Positions 1-7,262 are shown, numbered from the stretch's first letter. The stretch is 8,737 nt of DNA from Microgenomates group bacterium (GCA_028276105.1 JAPYWZ010000021.1:1-8737); one strand, 5' to 3'. A program made the numbers and translations. Notes: generated by a model from the sequence alone, not told the origin.

Positions 1-1
1 A

Positions 2-1504
2 AAAGATGTTTTTTCTGATGAGGAGTTGGGGCAAATAATAGGTGATTTTTTTGGGGTAAAATTTGTTAGTCTTAAAAAGAAGAATATAGATTTTGAGACC
101 TTGCGCATTATCCCAGAAGAGGTAGCCAGGCGTTTTAAAGTGATTGCTTTTTTTCAAGATGAGAAAAATGTTTATGTGGCAACCTCCAACTTAAACCAAA
201 AAGATCTTTTTGAGCTTTTGGAGAAAAAAACAAAAAAAAACATCATCTTACACTACGCCACTGAAAATGATTTAGAACAAGCTTTAACTTTTTATCATCG
301 GAAAAAAGAAGCACTTATTGAAAATTTAACGTCAGTTGAAGATATTTTGGATAAAATTTTAACTGACGCCTTAAATAGCAAAGCCTCCGATATTCACTTT
401 GAACCAAGAAAAAAAGATGTTTTGTTGAGATTTCGGATTGATGGTTTGCTTCATGATATTTTGGTAATAAATAAAGAACTTTATGATGAGATTTTAAACA
501 AAATTAAAGTCGATGCTCATCTTCGAATTGATGAACATTTTTCGGCTCAAGATGGTAAAATGCAAAAGCATTTTTATAACGAACAAGTGGATATTCGTGT
601 TTCAATTGTCCCCATTGTTGATGGTGAAGCTTGTGTTTTGCGGCTTTTGGTGTCAACTTACAATCTTTTGGGTCTTTCTGATCTGGGATTAACGGAGGAA
701 AAAAGAAAAAAAATTGAAGACGCTTTTTTAAAGCCTTATGGCATGATTCTCTCAACTGGTCCAACGGGTTCAGGAAAGTCAACGACAATGTATGCTATTC
801 TTCGTCGGTTAAACACCAAAGAAAGAAATATCTATACCATTGAAGATCCAGTCGAATACGATATTGAAGGGATCAATCAAATTCAAGTCAATCCCCAAAC
901 TAATCTCACTTTTGCCAAGGGTTTAAGATCGATTTTAAGACAAGATCCCGATGTTATTTATGTTGGTGAGATTCGTGATGATGAAACGGCCAAGATTGCT
1001 ATTCATGCCGCTTTAACCGGTCACTTAGTCCTTTCCACCCTCCATACTAATGATGCCCCAACGGCTATTCCGCGTTTAATTGATATGGGAATTGAGCCTT
1101 TTTTGGTGGCTTCAAGTTTAAATTTGGTGATTGCCCAACGGTTGGTGAGAAAAATTTGTGAGGCGTGTCGGGTTTCTTATACATTAACCTTTGAGGAGAT
1201 GAAAAATTACTTTAATGAAGAAGAGATAGAAAAAATTTTTGGAAGAAAAAAGGAAATAAGAGTTTATAAAGGAAAAGGTTGCCCCCTTTGTCATCAAACT
1301 GGGTATTTGGGAAGAGTGGGGATTTTTGAAGCGTTGTCTCTTTCTTTATCCATTCAAGATCTTGTAAGAAAAAAAGCCGATGCTAGTGCGATAAAAGCAC
1401 AAGCATTAAAAGAAGGAATGGAGACAATGACGGTTGATGGTCTTAAAAAGGTATCTTTGGGAATTACGACGATTGAGGAAATATTAAGGGTTACCAAAAC
1501 TTAA
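2..1504 (+). CDS. pilB: Type IV pilus extension ATPase PilB/GspE (5' partial)
   Basis: This is the hexameric cytoplasmic ATPase that drives pilin polymerisation through PilC. Numbering from the first whole codon at base 2, I see the tail of an MshEN-type N-terminal domain (about 1-100), then the GspE core: Walker A GPTGSGKSTT (253-262), Asp box IYTIEDPVEY (277-286), Walker B DVIYVGEIRD (317-326), His box GHLVLSTLHTND (340-351), and a zinc-type tetracysteine CEAC...CPLC (Cys 386, 389, 427, 430). The tetracysteine points to PilB/GspE rather than the retraction ATPase PilT. A TTG at base 26 could serve as a start, but the frame stays open to the window edge (KDVFSDEE precedes it) and that text fits the MshEN fold, so I treat the gene as beginning outside the window, perhaps several tens of residues upstream. 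All catalytic motifs are intact. pilC follows after 5 bases. Confidence 0.95.
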   Translation, partial: KDVFSDEELGQIIGDFFGVKFVSLKKKNIDFETLRIIPEEVARRFKVIAFFQDEKNVYVATSNLNQKDLFELLEKKTKKNIILHYATENDLEQALTFYHRKKEALIENLTSVEDILDKILTDALNSKASDIHFEPRKKDVLLRFRIDGLLHDILVINKELYDEILNKIKVDAHLRIDEHFSAQDGKMQKHFYNEQVDIRVSIVPIVDGEACVLRLLVSTYNLLGLSDLGLTEEKRKKIEDAFLKPYGMILSTGPTGSGKSTTMYAILRRLNTKERNIYTIEDPVEYDIEGINQIQVNPQTNLTFAKGLRSILRQDPDVIYVGEIRDDETAKIAIHAALTGHLVLSTLHTNDAPTAIPRLIDMGIEPFLVASSLNLVIAQRLVRKICEACRVSYTLTFEEMKNYFNEEEIEKIFGRKKEIRVYKGKGCPLCHQTGYLGRVGIFEALSLSLSIQDLVRKKADASAIKAQALKEGMETMTVDGLKKVSLGITTIEEILRVTKT

Positions 1505-1509
1505 AAAAT

Positions 1510-2556
1510 ATGGGAAAAGTTTCTTTTGAGGAAATTACTTTGTTTACTAAGCATTTAAGTGTTTTGATAAAAAGTGGGATTACTTTGGTTGAGGGATTGG
1601 AAATTTTGATTAATCAGATTGAAAATAAAAATTTTAAAAAAATATTAACCACGATAAATAATGAGGTTAAAGAAGGGCACTCTTTTTATTCTTCCTTGAA
1701 AAAATATTCCGATGTCTTTCCTTTGATTTATTTAACAATGATTAAGGTCGGCGAGCAGTCAGGTAAGCTTGATGTGATGCTTGATTATTTGGCTTCTTAT
1801 CTTAAAAAACAGTATGATTTTAAGAAAAAAATTGAGAGTTCGTTATTGTATCCAAAGATAATTCTTGCCACAGCTTTTTTAGTGGGAATGATTTTAAGTC
1901 TTTTTGTTTTGCCAAGATTGGTTGATGTTTTTAAATCTTTAGAGGTAAAACTTCCTTTATCAACTCAGATTTTAATAACTTTTGCTTTTTTCATTAAAAA
2001 CAATGTTTTTTTAATCGTTTTGTTTTTTATTTTAGGATTTTTTTCTTTAAAAATTTTTTTAAAACAAAAAAAAGTGCGTCAGTTTTTGGAGGTTTTGTCT
2101 TTGCGGTTGCCGGTTTTTGGTAATTTTTTTAATCAGATTGCTGTTGCTTCTTTTTGTCGTAATTTAGGCATTATGATAAAAAGCGGGGTGACGGTGGTTA
2201 CTGCTTTGGATATTATTGCTTCATCCGAGGTAAATTATTTGTATCAAAACTATGCTCAAAAACTAAAAGAAGGTTTGAAAGAAGGAAAAACCATTTTTGA
2301 AACAATCCAAGAAAAAAAGATGATTTTTTTTCCAAAAATTGCCTTACGAATGATTGAAGTTGGAGAAAAATCAGGGCGTTTGGATGAAACTCTTTTGTAT
2401 TTAGCTGACTTTTTTGAAGAAGAGACCGATGTTTTTGCCAAAGATTTAGCCACGTTAATTGAGCCTTTAGTTTTATTAGTTGTGGGTTTGGTAGTTGCTT
2501 TTTTGGCAATTTCTATCTTAAGTCCTATTTATGAGATTAGCTCTGGGTTTAAATAA
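1510..2556 (+). CDS. pilC: Type IV pilus inner-membrane platform protein PilC/GspF
   Basis: PilC is the polytopic platform protein that couples PilB to pilin insertion into the growing fibre. Two tandem T2SSF domains are visible, about residues 8-130 and 210-335, each with the paired family motif (GEQSGKLD at 81-88, GEKSGRLD at 285-292). Three hydrophobic segments lie near 117-139, 164-185 and 317-340, the usual topology. At 348 residues it is shorter than the roughly 400 of proteobacterial PilC; the first T2SSF domain starts almost at Met1, so the usual N-terminal extension is missing. The ATG is 5 bases after the pilB stop and has no Shine-Dalgarno upstream. The 3' end overlaps the next gene by 26 bases, which suggests co-transcription and coupled translation. 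Confidence 0.94.
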   Translation: MGKVSFEEITLFTKHLSVLIKSGITLVEGLEILINQIENKNFKKILTTINNEVKEGHSFYSSLKKYSDVFPLIYLTMIKVGEQSGKLDVMLDYLASYLKKQYDFKKKIESSLLYPKIILATAFLVGMILSLFVLPRLVDVFKSLEVKLPLSTQILITFAFFIKNNVFLIVLFFILGFFSLKIFLKQKKVRQFLEVLSLRLPVFGNFFNQIAVASFCRNLGIMIKSGVTVVTALDIIASSEVNYLYQNYAQKLKEGLKEGKTIFETIQEKKMIFFPKIALRMIEVGEKSGRLDETLLYLADFFEEETDVFAKDLATLIEPLVLLVVGLVVAFLAISILSPIYEISSGFK

Positions 2557-2980
2557 GGGTTTTACTTTAATTGAGTTATTGTTGGTAATTGCCATTATGG
2601 GGATTTTGTTTTCCTCGGCTACTCCTTTTTACAGTCGATTTTTACATCAAAATTCCGTCTCAGCTACCGCTTTTTCTTTGAGTTCTTATTTAAGAAGAGC
2701 CCAGTTTAACGCGATGATGAGTATTAACAACTCTTCTTGGGGGGTGGCCTATCAGTCATCAAAAATAGTTCTTTTTCAAGGAGCCTCCTATGCCTCTCGG
2801 AATTCCGCTTTTGATGAAGTATTTGCGGTATCACCGTCGGTTAATATTTCTGGATTAACAGAAGTTGTTTTTCAAAGAAAAACCGGTTTGCCACAAACTA
2901 CGCCAACGATTACTATTTCAAGTATTGGCACAACTAAGGTAATTGTCATTAACAGTCAAGGGGTAGTTGAACTTCAATAA
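2531..2980 (+). CDS. GspH/FimT-like minor pilin (prepilin)
   Basis: This is a minor pilin of the GspH/FimT class. It has a ten-residue leader ending in Lys-Gly, then FTLIELLLVIAIMGILF, so prepilin peptidase should cut Gly10|Phe11 with the conserved Glu at mature position 5. The hydrophobic helix (11-30) is followed by a soluble domain whose C-terminal part (about 112-148, with QRKTGLP and a closing VINSQGVVEL strand) resembles the GspH strand motif. The length of 149 residues is normal. The start lies inside pilC (26-base overlap, different frame); it is supported because it gives a proper basic leader. By analogy with the GspH-I-J-K/FimU-PilV-W-X set it should sit in the tip complex that initiates assembly. 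A more exact name than GspH/FimT-like is not supported. Confidence 0.87.
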   Translation: MRLALGLNKGFTLIELLLVIAIMGILFSSATPFYSRFLHQNSVSATAFSLSSYLRRAQFNAMMSINNSSWGVAYQSSKIVLFQGASYASRNSAFDEVFAVSPSVNISGLTEVVFQRKTGLPQTTPTITISSIGTTKVIVINSQGVVELQ

Positions 2981-2982
2981 AA

Positions 2983-4731
2983 ATGAAAAAATCATTTTCG
3001 GTTATTGAGATAATTTTGGCGGTTTTTATCTTTACTATTTTTTCAACTGCGGCTTTGATTGGGGTTTTGGGGGGATTGAATTTAAGCCAGAAAGGTGGTG
3101 AATTTACCATTGCTTCCCAGTATGCGATTGAGGGGATTGAGGCAGTTCGCTCAATAAAAAATCGTGGTTTTTCTAATTTGGTAAATACTTCAAGTACCGG
3201 TTTGGCAAAAGTCTCTGGTGTTTGGCAGTTTTCAGGGACCAATAACGTTTTTGATAAATATACAAGATATATTGCTATTGCCGATGTTTATCGAGATAGT
3301 TTTGGGAATATCGTGGACAGTGGTGGGACTTTGGATCCTTTGTCAAAAAAGATTGTTTCAACTGTGTCTTGGCCGGTGGGGCCTTCTATCAATCAAACGA
3401 TTTCTTACATCACTTACCTTACCGATTGGAAAAGACCATTTGAAAAAGGAGGAATTTTGGTTTTTGGCAATGGAGGGACGACTTCGGATGTGATGGTTTA
3501 TAGGTTGTTTGATGGTTCAAGTTGGGGTGCTTCTTTGTCAACGGCCGATGTTGATCCATCAACCACCAACAAAGCCGCCCGAGCAATTCGAGTTTTTGCC
3601 AGTAAAACAAGAAACGAAAAGATCCTTGTTTCTCGCCATTACAATGGTAGTAATCAATTTATTTACGCTCAGGTTTTTAATGGGACAAGTTGGGGAAATG
3701 TTATCCTTCTTTCATCGTGGAGTAGCACCAGTTATTTGAATGTTTTAAATTTTGATGGCGCTTATCTTCAAAATGGCGATTTTATGGTGGTTTATTCTGA
3801 TAATACCACCACTCCAAAATTTCGCATTTGGAATGGTTCTTCTTGGTCGGCAGCAATTAGTATGGTCGCTTTATCTGGGGTGCCTCTTCATATTGAGATT
3901 GAAAATCGACCCTCTTCCAATGAGGTAATGGCTGTCTTTTTAGATACAGCTTTGGATACTAATACCGAGTATTTCAACGGTGGCGCTTACCTTTCTTCCA
4001 ATTGGACAAAGGTTAATCATGGATTAGATGCCCCAGCGGCTAATCGAAAGATTGTTGATTTTAAATGGGCAAGTGACGGACTAACAGGGGCTTTAGTTTT
4101 TACCAACTCAACGACCGATAAAACTATTCGTGGACGAATTTTTGTAGCCAATGGTAGTGGTTCAGGAAGGTGGGGAAGTGTTGTTGCTCTTTCTTCCTCC
4201 CAAACCAATAACGTTGGTGGTTTACTAATGACTCCTCGACCATCGGCCAATGAGTTTTTAGTCTGCGATAAAGATACGGCAACTACTCCTTCAATTATCT
4301 GTCAAAGACTGACTTTTTCAGGAACAACCCCTTCTTGGTCCACCCCAACAAATAACGTTATTGGAACAACCGATGCCGGTATTCAGTTAAGTTTTGATTT
4401 AATCTATGATAAAGCAAGTGGAAAAGCCTTGATTGTTTACAGTGACAATACCGCTATCCCCAAATATAAAATCTATGATCCCCAAACCAATACCATTACT
4501 CCAACAGCAACTGCTATTTCCACCTCTCCCTACACTCTTTCCTCACCGGTAAGAACGGTAAAGCTTACTTTAAGCCCAATAAGCTCAACGATTATGGCTT
4601 TTTTCTCCGATAATGCCCGAAGCAATTACTCCAGTTTATACACGGGTAGTTTTTCTTCCTTTACTCAGCATGGGACTAATGGTTCAGCCGTTAATGATTA
4701 TTGGTATGATTTTATATGGGACCAAAATTAA
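2983..4731 (+). CDS. PilV/GspI-like minor pilin fused to a beta-propeller-like repeat domain
   Basis: Residues 1-27 form a class III prepilin leader and helix (MKKS|FSVIEIILAVFIFTIF), with Ser instead of Gly at -1 but Glu at +5. Residues about 28-152 are a small PilV-like pilin domain ending in a VSW...YLTDW strand pair. From about 153 to the end come roughly eight repeats of 48-56 residues. Each has a hydrophobic strand often ending in YSDN or FSDN (271-274, 486-489, 541-544) and then a strand with an NG-S/T-SW turn (FDGSSWG 176-182, FNGTSWG 232-238, WNGSSWS 283-289; degenerate in later units). This spacing fits a beta-propeller, possibly eight-bladed. At 582 residues it is three to four times the usual PilV length. 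The ATG is 2 bases after the preceding stop and the 3' end overlaps the next minor pilin gene by 16 bases. An adhesive or ligand-binding role at the pilus tip is inferred. The pilin part is firm; the fold is a pattern call. Confidence 0.88.
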   Translation: MKKSFSVIEIILAVFIFTIFSTAALIGVLGGLNLSQKGGEFTIASQYAIEGIEAVRSIKNRGFSNLVNTSSTGLAKVSGVWQFSGTNNVFDKYTRYIAIADVYRDSFGNIVDSGGTLDPLSKKIVSTVSWPVGPSINQTISYITYLTDWKRPFEKGGILVFGNGGTTSDVMVYRLFDGSSWGASLSTADVDPSTTNKAARAIRVFASKTRNEKILVSRHYNGSNQFIYAQVFNGTSWGNVILLSSWSSTSYLNVLNFDGAYLQNGDFMVVYSDNTTTPKFRIWNGSSWSAAISMVALSGVPLHIEIENRPSSNEVMAVFLDTALDTNTEYFNGGAYLSSNWTKVNHGLDAPAANRKIVDFKWASDGLTGALVFTNSTTDKTIRGRIFVANGSGSGRWGSVVALSSSQTNNVGGLLMTPRPSANEFLVCDKDTATTPSIICQRLTFSGTTPSWSTPTNNVIGTTDAGIQLSFDLIYDKASGKALIVYSDNTAIPKYKIYDPQTNTITPTATAISTSPYTLSSPVRTVKLTLSPISSTIMAFFSDNARSNYSSLYTGSFSSFTQHGTNGSAVNDYWYDFIWDQN

Positions 4732-5255
4732 AAAAAGGATTAACTTTTATTGAGGTGCTTTTGTATCTTGCGATTGTCTCTTTTGTTTCTTTTTCTTTGG
4801 TTGTTTTTGCTTGGAATGTGATTGTTGCTTCAGAAAAAAACAATACCAAACAAGAGATTTATTCCCAAGCAAGAATTGTTTCGGAAAGAATTTTATTTGA
4901 GATAAGAAATGCAAATGATATCAATTTTGCCGATTCTAACTTTGATGTTGATTTGGTAACTAATTCCAATTATAAACTTTCTTTGGCCACCGATGCTTCA
5001 ACTAATCCCACTCTTTTTTATGTTAATAATTTAGGAATTTTAATGATTAAACAAGGCAGTGCCCAAGCTTTTCCTCTTCACTCAAACTCTTTAAAAGTCA
5101 AAAGCCTTATTTTTAGTAATTTTTCTTCAGCCGATGGGAAGACAAAGAATATTAAATACCATTTAGAATTAGAAAAAGGTAGCGGTAGTAGTTTTGCCTA
5201 TCGAGATTTAATTATTATGGAGGGTAGTGCCGAAGTTCGTTCTAACTCTTTATGA
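4716..5255 (+). CDS. PilW/GspJ-like minor pilin
   Basis: This is a prepilin with leader MGPKLKKG|LTFIEVLLYLAIVSFVSFSLVVF: Gly8 at -1, Glu13 at mature position 5, and a hydrophobic helix to about residue 33. The following stretch (QEIYSQARIVSERILFEIRNANDI, about 46-70) is the amphipathic segment typical of the PilW/GspJ group, and the rest is a beta-rich soluble domain. The length of 179 residues is ordinary. The start overlaps the propeller-pilin gene by 16 bases, and the TGA stop overlaps the next ATG as ATGA, a classic sign of translational coupling. Position in the gene order (after the PilV-like, before the PilX-like gene) supports the J/W assignment more than sequence alone. It is presumably part of the tip-priming complex. 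Confidence 0.85.
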   Translation: MGPKLKKGLTFIEVLLYLAIVSFVSFSLVVFAWNVIVASEKNNTKQEIYSQARIVSERILFEIRNANDINFADSNFDVDLVTNSNYKLSLATDASTNPTLFYVNNLGILMIKQGSAQAFPLHSNSLKVKSLIFSNFSSADGKTKNIKYHLELEKGSGSSFAYRDLIIMEGSAEVRSNSL

Positions 5256-5626
5256 GAAATAAAAACGGTTTTTTGGCTTTATCTTTAATTCTTATAATTT
5301 TAGCGGTGGTTTCGGCAATTGTTGTTTCCGTTTCGTTGATGGCAATTGGAGAAGGGAAAGCCGGTCTTTTTCATTATTATGGGACTTATTCTTTATCGCT
5401 TGCTGAAGCTTGTATGGAAGATGCCTTATTAAAGTTTCGGACCAATCCTTCTTATACCGGTGGGACAATCAACTTTCCTCAAGGAAGTTGTAATGTCACT
5501 GTTTCTTTGGTTTCTGGAGCTTATCGAGTAACTACCACTTTTACCTATAAAAACGCAACCCGAACGATTGAAGCGGTGGTTACTAGAACCTCAAAGCTTA
5601 ATCTTTCTTCTTGGAAAGAAAAATAA
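5252..5626 (+). CDS. PilX/GspK-like minor pilin
   Basis: This small 124-residue protein has a leader MRNKNG and a long hydrophobic helix (7-33). Gly6|Phe7 is a plausible prepilin peptidase site, but mature position 5 is Ser, not Glu. Loss of Glu5 is characteristic of the GspK/PilX class, which caps the tip. Residues 50-63 (LAEACMEDALLKFR) resemble the conserved PilX segment. Two cysteines (54 and 80) could form a disulfide, assuming an oxidising exterior. It is much shorter than GspK of type II secretion and lacks that protein's large inserted domain. It is the last gene of the overlapping minor-pilin string; no terminator follows, so read-through into the pilin gene is possible. The class call rests on gene order, helix and the missing Glu5. 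Confidence 0.8.
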   Translation: MRNKNGFLALSLILIILAVVSAIVVSVSLMAIGEGKAGLFHYYGTYSLSLAEACMEDALLKFRTNPSYTGGTINFPQGSCNVTVSLVSGAYRVTTTFTYKNATRTIEAVVTRTSKLNLSSWKEK

Positions 5627-5634
5627 AAATTCGC

Positions 5635-5663
5635 TTGACAAAGGAAAAAATTTTTGTTAACGT
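5635..5663 (+). promoter_or_regulatory. Candidate sigma70-type promoter of the pilin gene
   Basis: A perfect -35 hexamer TTGACA (5635-5640) is followed, after 17 bases, by TAACGT (5658-5663), a weak -10 (3 of 6) preceded by TG at the extended -10 position (5655-5656). Predicted transcription starts near 5670, leaving a leader of about 46 bases. That leader contains a 7-bp A/T-only inverted repeat (TATTAAA 5689-5695, TTTAATA 5703-5709) just before the ATG. The -35 and its place in the only sizeable gap before the pilin are convincing; the exact -10 is not. Confidence 0.55.
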
Positions 5664-5716
5664 AAAAAATATCCTAGTGAATTAAAGCTATTAAAAGTTT
5701 AATTTAATAAAAAGTT

Positions 5717-6193
5717 ATGAAAAAAGTTAATAAAAAAGGATTTACCCTAATTGAGCTTTTATTAGTTATTTTAATTATTGGTATTTTAGCGGTTTCAGTT
5801 TATGTGGCTTTAAATCCAGCGGGCCGATTAGCTGATGCCAGAAATGCTACACGATCCTCAGACGTTCAAACAATTTTAACCGCCATTCATGCTTATATTG
5901 TCGATAACAAAGGTGCTTTACCAACGGGTTTATCCTCTGGTATGGTAGAAAAGCAATTGGGGACGGCGACAACTGGTTGTGCTATTTCCACTGGAGGTTG
6001 TAATGTAACGGGGACTGCTGACTGTGTTAATTTATCAACGCCTTTGGCTAAATATTTAAAATCAATTCCCGTTGATCCCAATGGTGGAACAGCCGCTTTA
6101 ACCAAATATTCAGTTGTGGTTGATACCAATGGGATTGTTACTGTCAAAGCCTGTGGGGCAGAGAATGGCGTTACCATTTCTGCTTCTCGTTAA
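5717..6193 (+). CDS. Type IV pilin, probable major subunit (PilA/GspG-like)
   Basis: This is a class III prepilin of 158 residues: leader MKKVNKKG, cleavage at Gly8|Phe9, mature start FTLIELLLVILIIGILAV with Glu at +5, and helix continuing through the ARNATRSSDVQTILTAIHAY stretch (41-60). The C-terminal half contains LKSIPVDPNGG and a terminal strand pair, a GspG/pseudopilin-like layout. Four cysteines (88, 95, 103, 146) could make two disulfides. I call it the major pilin because it has the canonical leader, a compact globular domain, and its own promoter and terminator, separate from the overlapping minor-pilin operon; abundance is not shown by sequence. No Shine-Dalgarno precedes the ATG. 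The alternative is another minor pilin, with the major one encoded elsewhere. Confidence 0.88.
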   Translation: MKKVNKKGFTLIELLLVILIIGILAVSVYVALNPAGRLADARNATRSSDVQTILTAIHAYIVDNKGALPTGLSSGMVEKQLGTATTGCAISTGGCNVTGTADCVNLSTPLAKYLKSIPVDPNGGTAALTKYSVVVDTNGIVTVKACGAENGVTISASR

Positions 6194-6222
6194 AAAGAGG
6201 ATAAATTTTTTTTAGGATTTTT

Positions 6223-6257
6223 AAAAAACAACCCGCTTGCGCGGGTTGTTTTTTTTT
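6223..6257 (+). terminator. Intrinsic terminator after the pilin gene
   Basis: A perfect 14-bp stem (6223-6236 pairing with 6241-6254) has a GC-rich core ACAACCCGC/GCGGGTTGT, a TTGC tetraloop at 6237-6240, and a run of T's through 6257. This is a textbook Rho-independent terminator 30 bases after the pilin stop. The A-run on the left arm means it could also work on the minus strand. Confidence 0.93.
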
Positions 6258-6265
6258 GTTAATAT
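6257..6265 (+). promoter_or_regulatory. Possible extended -10 promoter for the LytR_C-domain gene
   Basis: TGTTAATAT matches an extended -10 element (TG at 6257-6258, then TAATAT at 6260-6265, 4 of 6). There is no good -35; TTGCGC in the terminator loop is at the right distance but matches only 3 of 6. Transcription would begin near 6272, about 4 bases before the ATG at 6276. Since a strong terminator lies immediately upstream, some promoter here is expected. The A/T-rich context makes chance matches likely. Confidence 0.3.
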
Positions 6266-6275
6266 AAAAAAAAAT

Positions 6276-7262
6276 ATGTTTGGAAAAAAAAACGCATTAA
6301 TCGTGGTTTTTGCTGATCATTTGGAAATTTTTTTACCTTCTTCTTTAGTTTTTAATTTTTCTTCTTCTTTTGTTTTTAATATGGAGCTTTTGGATCGGAT
6401 TAATTTTGAAAAAAGTCTTAAGATTTTTTTAGAGCAAAATAAAATTTACCGAAAAAAATTTTTTCTTATTTTAGATGAAAGTTTTCTTTTTTGGAAAAAA
6501 GAAGAAAAAAAAGAAGAAGTTGAGGAAAAAAACGAGGCTAGTTTTTTTGAGATGGTGCCTCTTCCATCAGAACAAAAACAAGAAATAAGTTTTTCTTTGG
6601 ATAAAGAAAAAATTAAATCGATTTTAGAAAGCATCGTTCGTGTTTTTTTATCAAAAGGAAATCAAATCAAAGGAATTTACCCTTTTTTTGCCGTAAATAT
6701 TGATTTTTCCAATCAAAAAATTACTCCTTTCTCCTTTGATGAGAAAAAAATAAGAAAAAATTTTTTAATTGATTTACCAATTCAAGTTGAAAAAAAAGAT
6801 GGAAAAAAAATATTAATCGCTTTTCTTTTTTCTTTGATTATTTTTTTAACCTTTGGCTTTTTTTTATTAAAAAATAAATTCATTTTTAAAAAAGAAAAAA
6901 AGTCTTTTAAGTTACCAGTGGAAAAACCAACCCCAATTTTATCACCAACACCAACGATTTTTTATCTTTCGCCAGAAAATATTGATATTGAGATTCAAAA
7001 TGGAAGCCTAAGGCCTGGTGAAGCCAAAAAACTTAAAGAAAAACTTGAGGAAAAAGGTTATAAAGTTTTAAAAATCGGTAATGCCCAAGAAAAAACAGAA
7101 ATAACAAAAATTTTTATTAAAAATAATATCCCTCAAGAATTTATTGCTAGTTTGAGCGCGATTTTGAAAGAAAGTTACTCTTTGGCCACTCCAGAATCAA
7201 ACTTGTATTATTTTAATAGTTCGAATTCCGCGGATATTTTAATTGTCATTGGACAAAAATAA
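6276..7262 (+). CDS. Bitopic membrane protein with C-terminal LytR_C domain; N-terminal half unrecognised
   Basis: This is a 328-residue protein. Residues 1-178 are hydrophilic, with a Lys/Glu cluster at 74-87, and no family is recognised with confidence; the alternation of short beta segments and helices vaguely recalls PilM-like modules. Residues 179-198 form one transmembrane helix followed by a basic KNKFIFKKEKK stretch, then a Pro-rich linker (213-228). Residues about 235-327 match the LytR_C pattern (IEIQNGS at 238-244, a helix, GYKVLKIGNA at 261-270, closing ADILIVIG). LytR_C domains are usually found at the cell surface in Gram-positive-type envelope proteins. Start choice: a longer frame opens at TTG 6237, inside the terminator loop, and would translate the stem, so ATG 6276 is preferred. 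There is no Shine-Dalgarno. Proximity to the pilin suggests a role in anchoring or envelope passage, but this is inference. Confidence 0.8.
   Translation: MFGKKNALIVVFADHLEIFLPSSLVFNFSSSFVFNMELLDRINFEKSLKIFLEQNKIYRKKFFLILDESFLFWKKEEKKEEVEEKNEASFFEMVPLPSEQKQEISFSLDKEKIKSILESIVRVFLSKGNQIKGIYPFFAVNIDFSNQKITPFSFDEKKIRKNFLIDLPIQVEKKDGKKILIAFLFSLIIFLTFGFFLLKNKFIFKKEKKSFKLPVEKPTPILSPTPTIFYLSPENIDIEIQNGSLRPGEAKKLKEKLEEKGYKVLKIGNAQEKTEITKIFIKNNIPQEFIASLSAILKESYSLATPESNLYYFNSSNSADILIVIGQK

Noticed and set aside
26..28. TTG as the pilB start codon
   Set aside because: The frame is open upstream to base 2 and the upstream residues fit the MshEN fold; starting here would cut that domain.
5253..5255. Alternative genetic code (UGA as glycine), as in some Patescibacteria
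   Set aside because: UGA ends the PilW-like gene with a typical ATGA overlap, and no gene here needs UGA read through.
5893..6177. 94-codon open frame on the minus strand inside the pilin gene
   Set aside because: Fully antisense to a well-supported pilin, no recognisable domain, no start context; the same reasoning removes the other antisense or out-of-frame ORFs inside pilB, pilC, the minor pilins and the LytR_C gene.
6237..6275. TTG start for a 341-residue version of the LytR_C-domain protein
   Set aside because: It lies in the loop of the pilin terminator and would translate the stem; ATG 6276 gives a sensible N-terminus.
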